DNA of 64,000 nucleotides from Rehmannia glutinosa (taxonomy: Eukaryota; Streptophyta; Magnoliopsida; Lamiales; Orobanchaceae): positions 213,891 to 277,890 of the forward strand of contig JABTTQ020002834.1 in assembly GCA_016081115.2 (NCBI GenBank), given 5' to 3'. Below the pieces are notes generated by a model that worked only from the letters and a program-made list of their open reading frames with translations, had not been told where the DNA came from and made no database searches. Of this stretch, positions 43,037 through 56,006 are shown one piece after another (position 1 is the stretch's first letter; every line of letters begins with the position of its first letter). Made by a program: the position numbers and the translations under genes.

Positions 43037-44402
43037 CTTGGGGACAACTATGTTGGTTTACACAATAAAGTTACCCACTCACCGCACTCACTCGAGCCGT
43101 TGATAGTATAACTTAGCCGCTTTCGGCCTAACACTTAGAAATATAGTTGATTTGGTTTTGTCGGTGGAAGACTTTTACCCTTATGATTTTGAAGCACGTT
43201 TTTCAACACTTATTTTACCAATAGTTATTATCAGCAGAGTTATAGCAAGTTTAACTTAATAGCAGTTATAAAATAAAGTTGGTAATAGAGTGTGCTAAAA
43301 AGTAAATAAGACACAAGAAATTTTTATAGTGGTTCGAGATGGGGTAATTCCTCTAGTCCACTCTCTCCAACTCCTGGAGGAATCGACTAAGTAACTTAAG
43401 CTTGGTTACAAAGTATTTATCAGTCTGAGACAGTTTTGATCACACAACCTGCTGCTCCTGGGACTCAGCTTCTCCACAAGACAACTGCCATGTTACTTCA
43501 GCCTCCTTCAAATCTTTGGACTTGATCACTTAGCCCTCCAACAGGTTCAAAGCACCGATTCCAACTGGAACCTCACTACTTCTCCTTCAACCTTGGATAA
43601 TAGACCCCTTTGTTCTTGAAAATAATTTTTCTCTTCAACTGATGAAGTAATCGTTCCATCACTGAGTGTGTTGGATTGAGTTCCTTCGAAATTAGGCTTG
43701 AGGATTTCTTTGAAAAGCTTGAGAAAATTTGCAAGTTATTGCTTGCTTGTATACTTGATAGTCTGTGAAATTCGCAACTTTCCCTCACCTGCTTCCTCAG
43801 CCTTTTATAGTGCACATTTGGAATTATGTCCGTCGTCAAGAGATAGACATAAATTTCAAATCACACTCGTAGTTATTGTCTTGTCTTGTCTTGCAAAGAT
43901 TGATGTAGGTCGTACCATGAATTAAATGCTCTGTAGCCTTTCCTTAATCTCTGCCAGGCTCTTAAATACATCTCATTGGTTCCTGGTTTTTGCACTCTTT
44001 TCAAGAAAAACAACTTTATTGCCGATGACTGACACATGCCTATTTCGAAGAAACCTCGACTTGTCTTGGCAACGGATCTATTTCAACTTTCTTCAAGTCT
44101 TGTCTGCTGATACCCCTTTGACATTTAATTCTAATCATTTTGGAATGACTTAGCTATTATCAACACCGACCGAGACAACTTTTTTGTCACTTGATTGAGT
44201 CTTCACTACACTTCACACATCCGACATACACTGGTCTTCTCTTCGATCTTGATCAGTCTTGTATTCTTCAACTTAGCCGGCTATAACTCAACTTATACAA
44301 CTCTATATATTACAAGTTGAATTACATAGAAAATGGGGTGCCAACTTCCTAATCTAAGTTTTACATGGTATCATCAAAATCTAAGCATAAATTTTTCCAA
44401 TA
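43037..44402 (-). repeat. 3' LTR of copia element C (main part)
   Basis: On the minus strand it begins TATTGGAAAAATTTATGC just after a polypurine tract, and matches the 5' LTR of element D (56,007-57,412) in inverted orientation, including TTAGATTAGGAAGTTGG and GAGTGGGTAACTTT. The LTR continues at 28,136-28,078 beyond the nested insertions. The open frames 43,576-44,153 are LTR sequence. Confidence 0.8.
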
Positions 44403-44415
44403 ATTTCCCCTTTTT
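44403..44415 (-). promoter_or_regulatory. Polypurine tract of element C
   Basis: The minus strand reads AAAAAGGGGAAAT directly before the LTR start. The same tract precedes the 3' LTR of element D. Confidence 0.8.
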
Positions 44416-44689
44416 GATGATGCCAAAACTTAAATAAATACAAAGAAAGTAAACAAAGGCAAAGAATAAGGAATGAATGTGTAGAATATGTCAACTTTAT
44501 TGAACATATCATTCTTGTACTTTACAAAGCTTTTACAAAGCATAACTTATACAATGTATCAGAGCGAGCTATACATAAGTATCTATACAAATGTATAAGA
44601 TCTTTAGGATATTACAATAGGTATTAGAGCAAGTACTTACAATTATTTGCATTTACAGCTAAGTAAAATACAATGAAGGGGTTCAGCCA

Positions 44690-47600
44690 TCTTCAATGCC
44701 CTACCGCTTCCTTCTTCTCTCTTCATCCTTAGCTCTTCTTCTCAGTCTTTAGCTCTTCTCCTTTTTCTATCTTCTTCCTCCTCTTTTTCTTCCTATCGAC
44801 TTTCTTAGCTGAAAAGTCTTCTCTCATTTGCCATTCTTCCCATTCGCGATTGAGCCTTTCATTTTCTTCTTCTTGCCTCCTCCTAGCTTCTTCATTCCTC
44901 CTCTTAACTTCAATGTTGGCAAGAGCATCTAGCCCAGCCCAGTAGTTTATCCCCTTATTCTGCGGATCAACATACCAAACATCCTTTGGTTTTGGTTGTG
45001 ATGGAGTACCTCGCCCTCTTCCACCACCGCAAAGCCTTTCCCTTCCTCATCGTGACTCAACTTCTCCTCTTGGAGTGTTTTGTCTGGTGCTTTGGTAGTC
45101 GGTGATTGCTCGAACTCTCGCCTATTAGCCGATTTACATAAGTCGAGTCCTTTCTCCTAATACGATCCCACGCTGGGGTAGAGTCATATTCTTGAAATAT
45201 CCTTCTTCAATTAGAGTTTGAAATTTTTCTAAGGACCTTGGCTCACATCCTACATCAGGCAATGTAAGCTCACGAGGGGGTCTTACAGATGGGGAGTCCT
45301 TTAACAGTTCAGCTGGAGGGCCTTCATACTTTGCTTTTAGATTTTCAATTCTCCCATGATGTTTCTCAGCTACCTTTTCAAATTCAGCTTCAATGGCCTC
45401 TCGAGATTTCTTAAAGGCCAAATCAACTTTCTCTTCAACATTGATTTTGAGGTTGATTGATCGAGGATTGAAGCTATCACTTCACCTTGTGGGGGTCTTT
45501 GCAAGCATGATCTTGAGGCGCCTTCTTCATTTCAATGCCTTCCCCTTACTACTTGCTTCCCCTTACTTCCACTTCCTTCCTTATAACCCCCTTGCTTTCT
45601 ACTTTGATCTTCCCCTTTTGGCATCATCACCAAGGGTAAAGCCGATTGAGGAAATACTCCTCCAAGGAGTAGATCAATCTTGTTGTTGGTCATGTCCACA
45701 TTTTCATGACTTTTGGAGTAAGATTCTCAGAATTCGGATCGCAGAGCCTTCGTTTCAGCTGCCATTAGCTTCATTTATCTTTGGAGCATCATTACCTCCG
45801 CACGCATGCTGGCCTCTGTTTTCTAAAGTTCTGCCTTGTGTTGTGCTTTAAGCAACTCCATGTCACTTGTTTGAGACTGATCCATCCCGAAGATATGATC
45901 CCTTTGACGTCGCCGAAAGTTTGCATTTTCAGAGATCCGATCACCATTTTTACAAAAAGAGATTTAAAGTATGTGACCTGCTCACGCCCCAGTGCTTTAG
46001 TTTGCCCAATCCATTCCCTTATCCTTAAAACCATTCCTCGGATGTCTCCTGTGATGTTTGCATCTCTATTATCAAGCCTTTGGTTGAGTGCTGCGAATCC
46101 ATGTTCCATATTTTCAATTTCAGTACAAATGGCCTTGAAGGCTTTGCGAAAGTCGGCAGCATTAGTGGACTGCTCTTCTGGCCACACGTCATCAAAGTCA
46201 AACCCAATCGATACCATTGTTGATTCAAAGCAGAGTTCCAAGTAGGGGTGGGCATTCGGGGTCGGGTATTCGGATACCCGGCCGACTCGATCGGAAAATA
46301 CCCGATCGGGTCGGGTATTTTTAGAAAATATCGGGTATCGGGTTACTCAAACCCGATTTTCAAAATGCGGGTCGGGGTTCGGTGTTTTAGAAAACCCGAA
46401 TACCCATTCGGCACCGATTATTAAAAAAAAAGTGAAAATTAGAAACCCACCCACAATTGTTGATCAAGACCAATTTGATTGTGTAATGTTAAGTGTTAAT
46501 TGTGTAATGTTTGTGCATTGTAAGTTTGCAATCGTGTAATTTTAATGTTGGTTAGTTAAAAAATGTGTAATTTTAATATTTGTTGAATTATATCGTGTAT
46601 GTTTAATGTTTGTTTAGTTAAAAAAATGTATAATTTTAATGTTTGTGGAATCGCAACGTGTAAATCTCATATTTTAATGTTTTTTTAATTAAATGAAATG
46701 TTTGTTTGAATATTATTTGTTTGAAATTTTAATTTCTCGCCTTGTAATTTCTAGTATTGTAATCTTCATTAAATAAAATATTTATTTGAAATTTTGTATG
46801 TTTTCTCTAAAAGTCCAATAAGATTTATATATTTACAAGCCCAACATGATTTTACCACCCAAAAAATCTAAAAAGAAAAAAATACCCAAAACCCGACTAG
46901 CGGGTACCGACTTTTTTTCGGGTGCACCGAAAAGTCTGCACTGATTTTTTTTAGATCGGTGTCGGGTAGTTATATTTGCTACCCGACCACATCGGGTACC
47001 CAACCCAAAACCCAAAACCCGAACCGATGCCCACCCCTAGTTCCAAGTTCTTGGTGGGACTTGGACGGTGTACTTTGCATGTACATCACCGACTGCCTTC
47101 CAAGGGTACATGTGCCTCAAAAGGAAAGTAGTCAACAAATAGATCCTCTGTAAAAATAGGAATTTCCACATCCTCGACTCGTGGAGCCTTTCCTTTTCCT
47201 TCAAAAATTCTTTAGCTCTTTGTGCCTTGGGTCTCTCGGGCGTCATCGACACTTTGTGCAATCGTGTTAGCTCATGCGGAGTTGATCGACCTCACTGTCT
47301 TAAAACTTCTTTGGCATCGTTGGTATCTTCCTTTTGAGTAGTCTATTCCTACCGACTTATCAATGTCATTGGAAGGTGATGGCACCATGGGTGGTGGGCC
47401 ATCAACCATTGTAAAGTTGATTGAAGCGGCTTTGTCACTTGCTTGCCTATGTTTTCCCAAAGGCCTCCTCAAAGGTTTTGTCCTCGGATGATTTGTCAAT
47501 AGGATCGACTCGCCATCATCAGTTCCCAAGAACTCAACATCGACATTCTCTTGGGAATCATTAAGAGAACTTATTTCCTCTTCTTCCATTATATCTTTTG

Positions 47601-50125
47601 AGGATCGGCACTTGTTCTTCGACTTTCTTACTCAGGAAGTCCGAACCTCTCAGGGCTTTCATTACTCTCGCAGTCTCAACCACCGATGGGCCTTCGATTG
47701 TCCCTTTGCGTTTCAATTGCAGCAGGTCTTCAACAAAATCCCTTCAGCAGACGGCCGCTTTGGGGTCTTCTGTGGAACCCATTGAGTCTCAACTCCTTGG
47801 ATTGAACTTTCATGGCCAAGAGTCTCAATTCCCGTGGCCTCAATACCATCCTTTGCCTTGGCCGCATGCTGACTTCATTGATTTCGCATGGCAACCGAAG
47901 TTTCATTGAGATAGTCAAAACCGTCTCGAGCCTCATTAACCTCACTCTGCTTTGTACATCGTTGTCTCACATTCACCTCCAAACTTCTCTCGTTGTTTGG
48001 TATCCCTAAGCCTCCTCCGACCCGGCTATGGTGGGTTGAGTTTCCCCTCATTTGGTGCAATAAATGAGTTTCAAGCAAAGAGGGTCACTCGAAACCCGAG
48101 ACACGGATGTGTTTCCTTTTGAGTTACAATCATTAGGGTAAGGTGTCTCAACACCTTCTTCGTGGATTTTCTTGGCTAAGGTGCCCTTTTCTTCACCATC
48201 CTTAGCTTCATCGACATTCTTCCAAGTAGTTTCATCCTCCGAGTGCATCGGAGATGTGGTGCCATCAATTGTTCTCACCACCTCCATGATATCCGGGCTA
48301 GGAGTAATCATAATAGAAGAAGACTCTCCTTGGCCCTTATGACATCCTTGCTCATGAATCTCTTTGGATTCTTTCAAAGCTTGCCTCGATTCGGCCTTTT
48401 CCACCGCACCAAACAGGTCTATTTGTTCAACATCACCACATCTTTGGCCGATCGTTGAGCATGCTCGGGAATTCTATAAGGAAACATGTGTGAAGTTTTA
48501 GAGATTCCTCAACAACCTTTGCCTTAGCCTTCTCCTTAACTTTATCCTTGTCATTCTTCTTCTATAGAAATAGACGTGCAAAAATCGGGGTCGAGGGTGG
48601 AGCTAACAGAGATGTTTCCCTAAAACTTAGAAGCCTTTCTTCCACTTTTACAAATCCAGGACTCGAATTGGTGCCAGCATAGCTCAACTTCCAAAGTGCC
48701 TCCGATCCTTAGCCTCTCTTGAATGTCGGGATAGGCGGGGACAACATCACAAGGTCATCGTCCTCTCATTTGTATAGGTTTAAGGGGAGCCTCTCGTTCT
48801 CAATGGTTCTTGCATCGTTTGAGGGGAGTTGATGCCTAACTCCTAAGATGGTCACCGCTTCTACTTCTCATTCTTCAAATTGCCTCATGAACAACTCTCA
48901 CTTCCACAATACGATCTTCATCGGCAATCTTCTCGACCACCTTCAACTTGCTTGCTTGGGCCGCTCCTCTACATCAACAATCTTTTTTCAACTCGAGTAT
49001 CAAACGCATTTGGGCTTTTCCAAGGCGTACTTCTTCATCAATCGCCTTCTTTTGGTTTTGACAAGAGGAATCTCTTCCTCTTCATCTTCTTCGATGGCGG
49101 TGGCTCGCCATCTTTATCTTCTTGGCTACAGACTACCTTTCAACCACAAACGAGCGTTTCTTCTTGACGACCGAGAAGGTGCAGGAGAATCCTTCTCGGC
49201 CTCTACCGCTAAATGCGATGCTAGGGTCGGGTGATGGGGCAGGGGGTAGGCTTTATCGCAAAGAACTTTTTTCTTTTTCTCGCACAAAGGCTTTGAGAGG
49301 TAGCCTTTGCGATTGCAAAGAGTGTCCTTGGGGACAAGGTCGGTGACTCACCTACACCGGTATCAACCTTTCTTGCATGGGCTTGCCTCAGGCCTGAGAG
49401 GTTCGCCTTGAACATCTTCTTATTTACATAAAAGGGTTTCCCATTCCGAGAGGAATGCCCTTTACCTCCATCAAATGGCCAATCACAAGGCCATACCTCA
49501 AATGAGCTAACTAAATGACCATCATCATTAATTATCTTTTTCATTACATTCTCGGTAGATTCGGCTAAAGATGAACCCCCAGATTCATTTTCTTTTCTCC
49601 ATAATAGCCATGACATGATTCGGCTAAATACCAGTTCATTCCTAGCATGAAATGATTGAAGCGCCAAACTTCATGTCCACACACTTGGATGCCACATCCA
49701 TTAACTTATGATAGTCATCCTTGATGAACGACATCTTGGCCGTGTAAAAATGCCTTCTTAGCAGCAATCCGGCCGCGATATCTTTCCATGTTGTAGCCAG
49801 GTTAATGTCTTTTTCAAAGAATCTCCTTCAAACTTATCGAAGGAAGGTGGCAATGAGTAGCCAAATCGCAATGTGATTATCTTAATCTCGGTGTTGTGGA
49901 TGGATGAACGAATTTCTCCGTCTTGAACCTTAACATGGCCACCTCTTCGAGATAGGTGTGTGAAAACTCCATAGTGAGAAATCCCTTCGGACCATATTTC
50001 TCCAATTTCTCAAGACATCTTCTTAGCAAGGGCTTTGTCAACCCTTGCTTCACTATCCATCAAAATCCACAAATAACCGAGTGGATCTTCTCATCCATCT
50101 TCACAAAGTCGTAAGTTGGAGCCAT
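44690..50125 (-). pseudogene. Element C env-like / post-pol ORF region, fragmented
   Basis: On the minus strand from the ATG at 50,125 (MAPTYDFVKMDEKIHS) to about 44,690 a long, broken coding region follows pol. Recognisable blocks, shared in order with element D, are an N-terminal hydrophobic segment, Lys-rich and Glu-rich linkers, VDGPPPMVPSPS (about 47,400), a coiled coil FKAICTEIENMEHGFAALN (about 46,120), and a Glu/Arg-rich C-terminal helix (44,720-44,930). Sireviruses carry an env-like ORF in this place; I infer but cannot prove that identity, and no transmembrane segment or furin site is clear. Stops and frameshifts are many. A hAT-like element interrupts it at 46,243. Confidence 0.5.
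46243..47039. mobile_element. hAT-like element NA2 (GGGTATCGGGT-rich)
   Basis: The ends are TAGGGGTGGGCATTCGG and CCGATGCCCACCCCTA, and the flanks are a perfect 8-bp duplication GTTCCAAG (46,235-46,242 and 47,040-47,047). Length is 797 bp. Arms of CGGGTATTCGG/ACCCGA motifs enclose an AT-rich centre with degenerate repeats of about 35 bp around GTGTAATTTTAATGTTTG (46,480-46,700). It has no transposase. It inserted in the env-like ORF of element C, and element D shows the uninterrupted frame. Confidence 0.92.
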
Positions 50126-53100
50126 TTCAAAAATGAAACTTGAACTTGAACGATGTACGAACTAGATTTTGCTTGGTTTGTAGAGAGAACTTTTGCCTTT
50201 GCTTTGAGAGAGATGAGTGTAAAGTGAGGAGAGACAAAATAAAATTTGAGAATATATGGGATGTGAGGGGACAATTTTAGAAATAAAAAAGATTGATCAC
50301 GATCAATGGTTGAGATTAAAAGCTTGAACCGCCTTTAATTTTCCCGCATTTAATGCAAAAGAACATTTATATCCAATCATAGGCTAAACGGTACATGCTT
50401 TATGCCGACACCATAATTACCCACGATGTCATGCCCCAAAAAATTCCCGCCGCAAAAAAAACGATCATTGCGTTTTTGTCACTTAGCTCATAAATAACTC
50501 AACTATTTTCCAAAAGTGACTTAACTTTGCTTCTCTCTTCACATAGTGATCACTCAATGTCCTAACTCCATACAAAATTTGACTTGCCGTCTTGATTTGC
50601 TTCACTTGGTGAAAAATAAAACTTTCTTTGATTTCCAATTATCTTCTTTTGACTGTTGATTGAGTCTTTTGAGCCTCCTAACTTAGCTCAATCAATCCTA
50701 GCTCATTTTTAAGCTCTTCAAACCTTGATTCACATAATGGCTTAGTGAATATATCAATCAATCGCTTGTCCGAGTTGATATGTATTCCAAAGTGATGTCT
50801 TTCTTTTTAATATCATCTCTTATGAAATGATATCCGACATCAATGTGCTTGGTTCTTGAATGCACATCGATTTTGAGTTATTGCAATTTACATAAAAGGG
50901 TTTCCCATTCCCGAGAGGAATGCCCTTTACCTCCATCAAATGGCCAATCACAAGGCCATACCCAAATGAGCTAACTAACACCATCATCATTAATTATCTT
51001 TTTCATTACATTCGGTAGATTCGCTAAAGATGAACCCAAATTAGATTCATTTTCTTTTCCTCCATAATAGCAAACCATGACATGATCAAATTTTTCGCCC
51101 TGCATAACCGATTGAAGCCGCCAAACTTCATGTCCACACACTTGGATGCCACATCCATTAACTTATGATAGTCATCCTTGATGAGCGACATCTTGGTAAA
51201 ACAACCTTAGTAGCGCATCAAGCTTCGCGATATCTTTCATGTCAGAGCAGTGTTAATGTCTTTTTCAAAGAATCTCCTTCACTTAGTCGAAGGAAGGTGG
51301 CGATGAGTAGCCAAACCGCAACAGCTTATCTTAATCTCAGTGTTGTGGATGGATGAACGAATTTCTCCGTCTTGAACCTTAACATGGCCACCTCTTCGAG
51401 ATAGGTGTGTGAAAACTCCATAGTGAGAAATCCCTTCGCACTCATATTTCTCCAATTTCTCAAGAATCTTCTTAGCAAGGGCTTTGTCAACCCTTGCTTC
51501 ACTACCCATCAAAATCCACAAAGAACCGAGTGGATCTTCTCATCCATCTTCACAAAGTCGTAAGTTGGAGCCATTTCAAAAAATGAAACTTGAACTTGAA
51601 CGATGTACGAACCAGATTTTGCTTGGTTTGTAGAGAGAACTTTTGCCTTTGCTTTGAGAGAGATGAGTGTAAAGTGAGGAGAGACAAAATAAAATTTGAG
51701 AATATATGGGATGTGAGGGGACAATTTTTAGAAATAAAAAGATTGATCACGATCAATGGTTGAGATTAAAAGCTTGAACCGCCTTAATTTTCCCGCATTT
51801 AATGCATCAACATTTATATCCAATCATAAAGCAAACGGGTACGCTTTATCCGACACCATAATTAATGATGTCATGCCCCAAAAAATTCCGCCGCAAAAAA
51901 CGATGCGTTTTTGTCACTTAGCTCATAAATAACTCAACTATTTTCCAAAAGTGACTTAACTTTGCTTCTCTCTTCACATAGTGATCACTCAATCATCTGC
52001 CTAACTCCATACAAATTTGACTTGCCGTCTGATTATTTCACATTTTGAAAAATAAAACTTTCTTTGATTTCCAATTATCTCTTCTTTTGACGTTGATTGA
52101 GTCTTTTGAGCCTCCTAACTTAGCTCAATCAATCCTAGCTCATTTTTAAGCTCTTCAAACCTTGATTCACATAATGGCTTAGTGAATATATCAATCAACC
52201 GCTTGTCGATTGATATGTATTCCAAAGTGATGTCTTTCTTTTTAATATCATCTCTTATGAAATGATATCTCGACATCAATGTGCTTGGTTCTTGAATGCA
52301 CATCGATTTTGAGTTATTGCAATTTACATAAAAGGGTTTCCCATTCCCGAGAGGAATGCCTTTACCTCCATCAAATGGCCAATCACAAGGCCATACCCCA
52401 AATGAGCTAACTAAGACCATCATCATTAATTATCTTTTTCATTACATTCTCCGGTAGATTCGGCTAAAGATGAACCCACCTTGTTCATTTTCTTTTCTCC
52501 ATAATAGCAAAAGCCATGACGATGACAAACCGTCTGGATACGGTGATTGAAGCCGCCAAACTTCATGTCCACACACTTGGATGCCACATCCATTAACTTA
52601 TGATAGTCATCCTTGATGACGACATCTTCGTCTGGTAAATGACCTTTAGTAGAGCATCAAGCCGCGATATCTTTCCATCAGAGCCAGGTTAATGTCTTTT
52701 TCAAAGAATCTCCTTCAAATTGATCGAAGGAAGGTGGCAGTGAGTAGCCAAACCGCAATGCTTATCTTAATCTCGGTGTTGTGGATGGATGAACGAATTT
52801 CTCCGTCTTGAACCTTAACATGGCCACCTCTTCGAGATAGGTGTGTGAAAACTCCATAGTGAGAAATCCCTTCGCATATTTTCTCCAATTTCAAGAATCT
52901 TCTTAGCAAGGGCTTTGTCAACCCCTTGCTTCACTACCCATCAAAATCCACGGTCGAACCGAGTGGATCTTCTCATCCATCTTCACAAAGTCGTAAGTTG
53001 GAGCCATTTCAAAAATAAAACTTGAACTTGAACAATGTACGAACTAGGATTTTGCTTGGTTTGCAGAGAGAACTTTTGCCTTTGCTTTGAGAGAGATGAG

Positions 53101-53643
53101 TGTAAAGTGAGGAGAGACAAAATAAAATTTGAGAATATATGGGATGTGAGGGGACAATTTTTAGAAATCAAAAAGATTGATCACGATCAATGGTTGAGAT
53201 TAAAAGCTTGGAACCGCCTTAATTTTCCCGCATTAAATGCATCAACATTTATATCCAATCATAGGCTAAACGGGTACAGGCTTTATGCTGACACCATAAT
53301 TACTGTTGATGTCATGCCCCAAAAAATTCTACCGCAAAAAAAAAACGATCGCGTTTTTGTCACTTAGCTCATAAATAACTCAACTATTTTCCAAAAGTGA
53401 CTTAACTTTGCTTCTCTCTTCACATAGTGATCACTCAATTGTCACTAACTCCATACATTGACTTGCCGCCTTGATCAAGCTTTCACTTGATTCACATAAT
53501 GGCTTAGTGAATATATCAATCAACCGCTTGTCGCTTGATATGTATTCCAAAGTGATGTCTTTCTTTTTAATATCATCTCTTATGAAATGATATCCGACAT
53601 CAATGTGCTTGGTTCTTGAATGCACATCGATTTTGAGTTATTG
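49423..53643 (-). repeat. Threefold tandem repeat of about 1.4 kb in element C
   Basis: Units are 49,423-50,886, 50,887-52,322 and 52,323-53,643, all head to tail, each starting TTTACATAAAAGGGTTTCCC. On the minus strand every unit holds the end of pol (RTKHIDV...DIFTKPLCES), a spacer, the env-like start (ATGs at 50,125, 51,574 and 53,006) and the first part of that ORF to GGKG...NGKPFYVN. Unit 3 is shorter because of a deletion near 53,455-53,490. The copies differ by many short indels, often of one to ten bases. At unit borders the env-like frame runs into RNase H sequence. Confidence 0.88.
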
Positions 53644-54505
53644 TAATAGCACTTGTGTTATCACATATAATTGGAATTTCCTTTTCTTCTCAGATCATAG
53701 TCTCTCAGCTGTTACCTCATCCATAATACTTGGGCACAACAATTTGCCCGCAACTATGTACTCTACTTCACTGTGGATGTAGCTATTGAATTTTGTTTCT
53801 TGGTCAACCAAGAAACTAATATATTTCCAAGCATTTGACATGTACTGAATGTACTTTTCCCGTCTACTCTACATCTAGAATAGTCCGAGTCCGAGTAGCC
53901 AACTAGCTTGAATCTCTATCCTTTGGATACCACAAGCCAACTTTTTGGCATCCCTTTAAATACCTTAGATTCTCTTGGTGCAATATGTGCTCTTTTGGTG
54001 CAAATTGAAATCTAGCACATACACGTACATCAAAGGTGATGTTTGGCCTACTTGTCAAATAGAGCAATGATCCATAAGGGCTCTATACCTGGTTTGATCT
54101 ACAACTTTGTCATCCGTGATCTATATCCATCTTGATCGATGTATTCATGGAAATCTTTATCGATGACTTATCTTCCATACAAAATTTCTTCATTAAATCT
54201 CTCGGTATATTTGGTTTGACTTATGAAGGTTGCATCCTTTATTTGCTTGACTTGAAGACCTAGAAAGAAAAGTCAGCTCTCCCATCATGCTCATTTCAAA
54301 TTTCCCACTTGCATGAAGTTTGAAAACTTGTCACACAACTCTTTATTTGTGGTTTCAAATATGATGTCATCCACATAATTTTGACAAGCAAAAAAGATAC
54401 TCTCCCCATCTTGAATTCAGGAAGAGTGTTCTATCAACCTTGCCTTTGGTGAATCCATTGTCAATGAGAAACCGAGACAATGTGTCATACCAGTGCTCTT
54501 TGAAT
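53430..54505 (-). pseudogene. Element C reverse transcriptase and RNase H, partial
   Basis: The minus strand from 54,505 reads YDTLSRFL, then NYVDDIIFETTNKELC (about 54,395-54,350) with the catalytic YVDD, then LVSWLTKKQNSIA, ANCCAQVLWM and CDNTSAITITQ of RNase H (53,840-53,640), and HSRTKHIDVGYHFIRDD in the last unit of the tandem repeat. Stops and frameshifts are frequent. Sequence upstream of the YDTLSRFL block is missing at the junction with the plus-strand relic H. Confidence 0.8.
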
Positions 54506-56006
54506 GATATTGCACTTGTGCATGATGAATTTGATATGAATAAAGATGATGAAATGCACGATGAGGAACTCCATGATATGATTCACTAGAGATAGGTAAG
54601 AAAGAAAATTAGGCCTCCTCCTAAATTTTATGAATTTGACACGACTTCTTATGTATTTTCAGTGTTTGAATCTATTGATAATTATGAGACTAAAACCTAC
54701 ACTGATGCTTTAAATTCTGCTCATACTTCTGAATGGTTAAATGCTATGAATGAAGAAACAAATTCTCTATGTGAACAATACTTAGATTCGTGTGCCTATG
54801 CCTCAAAAATTGTTCTCGTGGTAGATTGTAAATGGTTGTATAAGGTTAATAATGAAAATGGAGGTGTTAGATTTATAGATAGGCTAGTTGAAAAGGTTTT
54901 ACTCACAAAGAGGGAATTGATTACACTGAAAACTTTGCACCTGTTGTTAAATTCACTACTGTTAAGATAATGCTTACTTTAGTAGCACAGTTTTATTGGG
55001 AACTCAAACAACTCGATGTTAAACCAACTTTTTTATGGTGATTTGGATGATTTTTTTGAAACACCGAGGGCTTTGTTGATAAATCGAAACCTAGTCATGT
55101 TTGTTTACTTAAGAAATCTTTGTATGGCCCTAAACAGTCTCCAAGGTAATGGAATAAAAGGTTTGATGAATGCATGCTCTCTTTAAAATTTAATAGAAGC
55201 AAGTTTGATCACTGTTTGTATTTTAAAATACATGCTAAAAAATACTATATTTTTAATGTTGTATGTTAATGATATATATGTTATTGATGATTCTTTCCTT
55301 AAAACTATTGATCATGTTAGAAATTGTTTGAGTGCAAAATTTGACATGAAATATCTTGGTGATGCCAAGAAGATCTTAGGTATGAACATAGATAGAGATA
55401 GGAATAATTCTCGTGATATATTTGCATCAATCGTCATATGTTGAAAAGATATTACATAAATCCTCAATGGTTAATGCGAAACATTAATGTGCCTCTTGCA
55501 TCTCACTTTGTGCTTAGTAAAGACCAGTTTGAATTGAATTTTATGAAGAACATTCCTTATGCTAATGCCATAGGTTATGTGATGTATTTAATGATAAGCA
55601 CTAAACGGACATTGCTTACGCTATTTTTTGCTTAAGTAGGTATATGTCTAACCTTTGTATTGTGCATTAGAATCTTGTGGAAATAGCTTTTGAGAGACTT
55701 GAGACACTCATCCGATTTTGCATTAAAATTTTCTAAATGTGAAAATGCATTGTTTTGTAAATTTTTTTTTACTCAAACTACGCAAATGATAAAAACAATC
55801 AAAAATTAACATCTTCTTATATTTTCACATTGTGTGGTTCTTGTATTAGCTTTAAATCCCAATCGCAACATATTGTGGCTCTCTCCACAATCGAGTCGAA
55901 TTTGTTGCAATTACGGGAAGATATAAAAGAAGCACTTTGGTTAAAAAAGGTCCGATTTCTAAAATTGTTTTTTTGAAAGATATAGTTGTTGTATTTTCCG
56001 ATTCTC
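54506..56006 (+). pseudogene. Copia pol relic H (reverse transcriptase and RNase H), plus strand
   Basis: The frame 54,662-54,970 contains EWLNAMNEETNSLCEQ and VDCKWLYKVNNENGG, the front of RVT_2. Further frames give VAQFYWELKQLDVK (about 54,975-55,020), KKSLYGPKQSPR, LMLYVNDIYVI (55,255-55,290), FDMKYLGDAKKILGMNI, and at 55,560 NAIGYVMY. RNase H remains as SQHIVALSTIESNLLQLRED (55,860-55,920) and ends at VFSDS where element D is inserted. The catalytic YVDD reads YVND. It is from a different copia family than B, C and D. Protease, gag and LTRs are not visible. Confidence 0.8.

Larger units (their letters stand above)
28078..54505 (-). mobile_element. Copia element C with env-like ORF, host of a deep nest (5' part missing)
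   Basis: Read on the minus strand from about 54,505, it has partial reverse transcriptase and RNase H, a triplicated pol/env-like junction, a long env-like ORF region, a polypurine tract (44,403-44,415) and a 3' LTR (44,402 to 43,037, then 28,136 to 28,078). The LTR is interrupted by 14.9 kb of nested elements. Its relative, element D, lies inverted at 56,007-61,900. Integrase, protease, gag and 5' LTR are missing because the element stops abruptly where a plus-strand copia relic starts. An extra ORF after pol points to the Sirevirus lineage (inference). Confidence 0.7.

Noticed and set aside
45393..46245. Two plus-strand frames above 150 codons
   Set aside because: They are antisense to the env-like ORF of element C; the minus strand carries the blocks shared with element D.
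48848..49346. 128-codon plus-strand frame, Ser/Leu-rich
   Set aside because: It is antisense to the Lys/Arg-rich linker of the env-like ORF.
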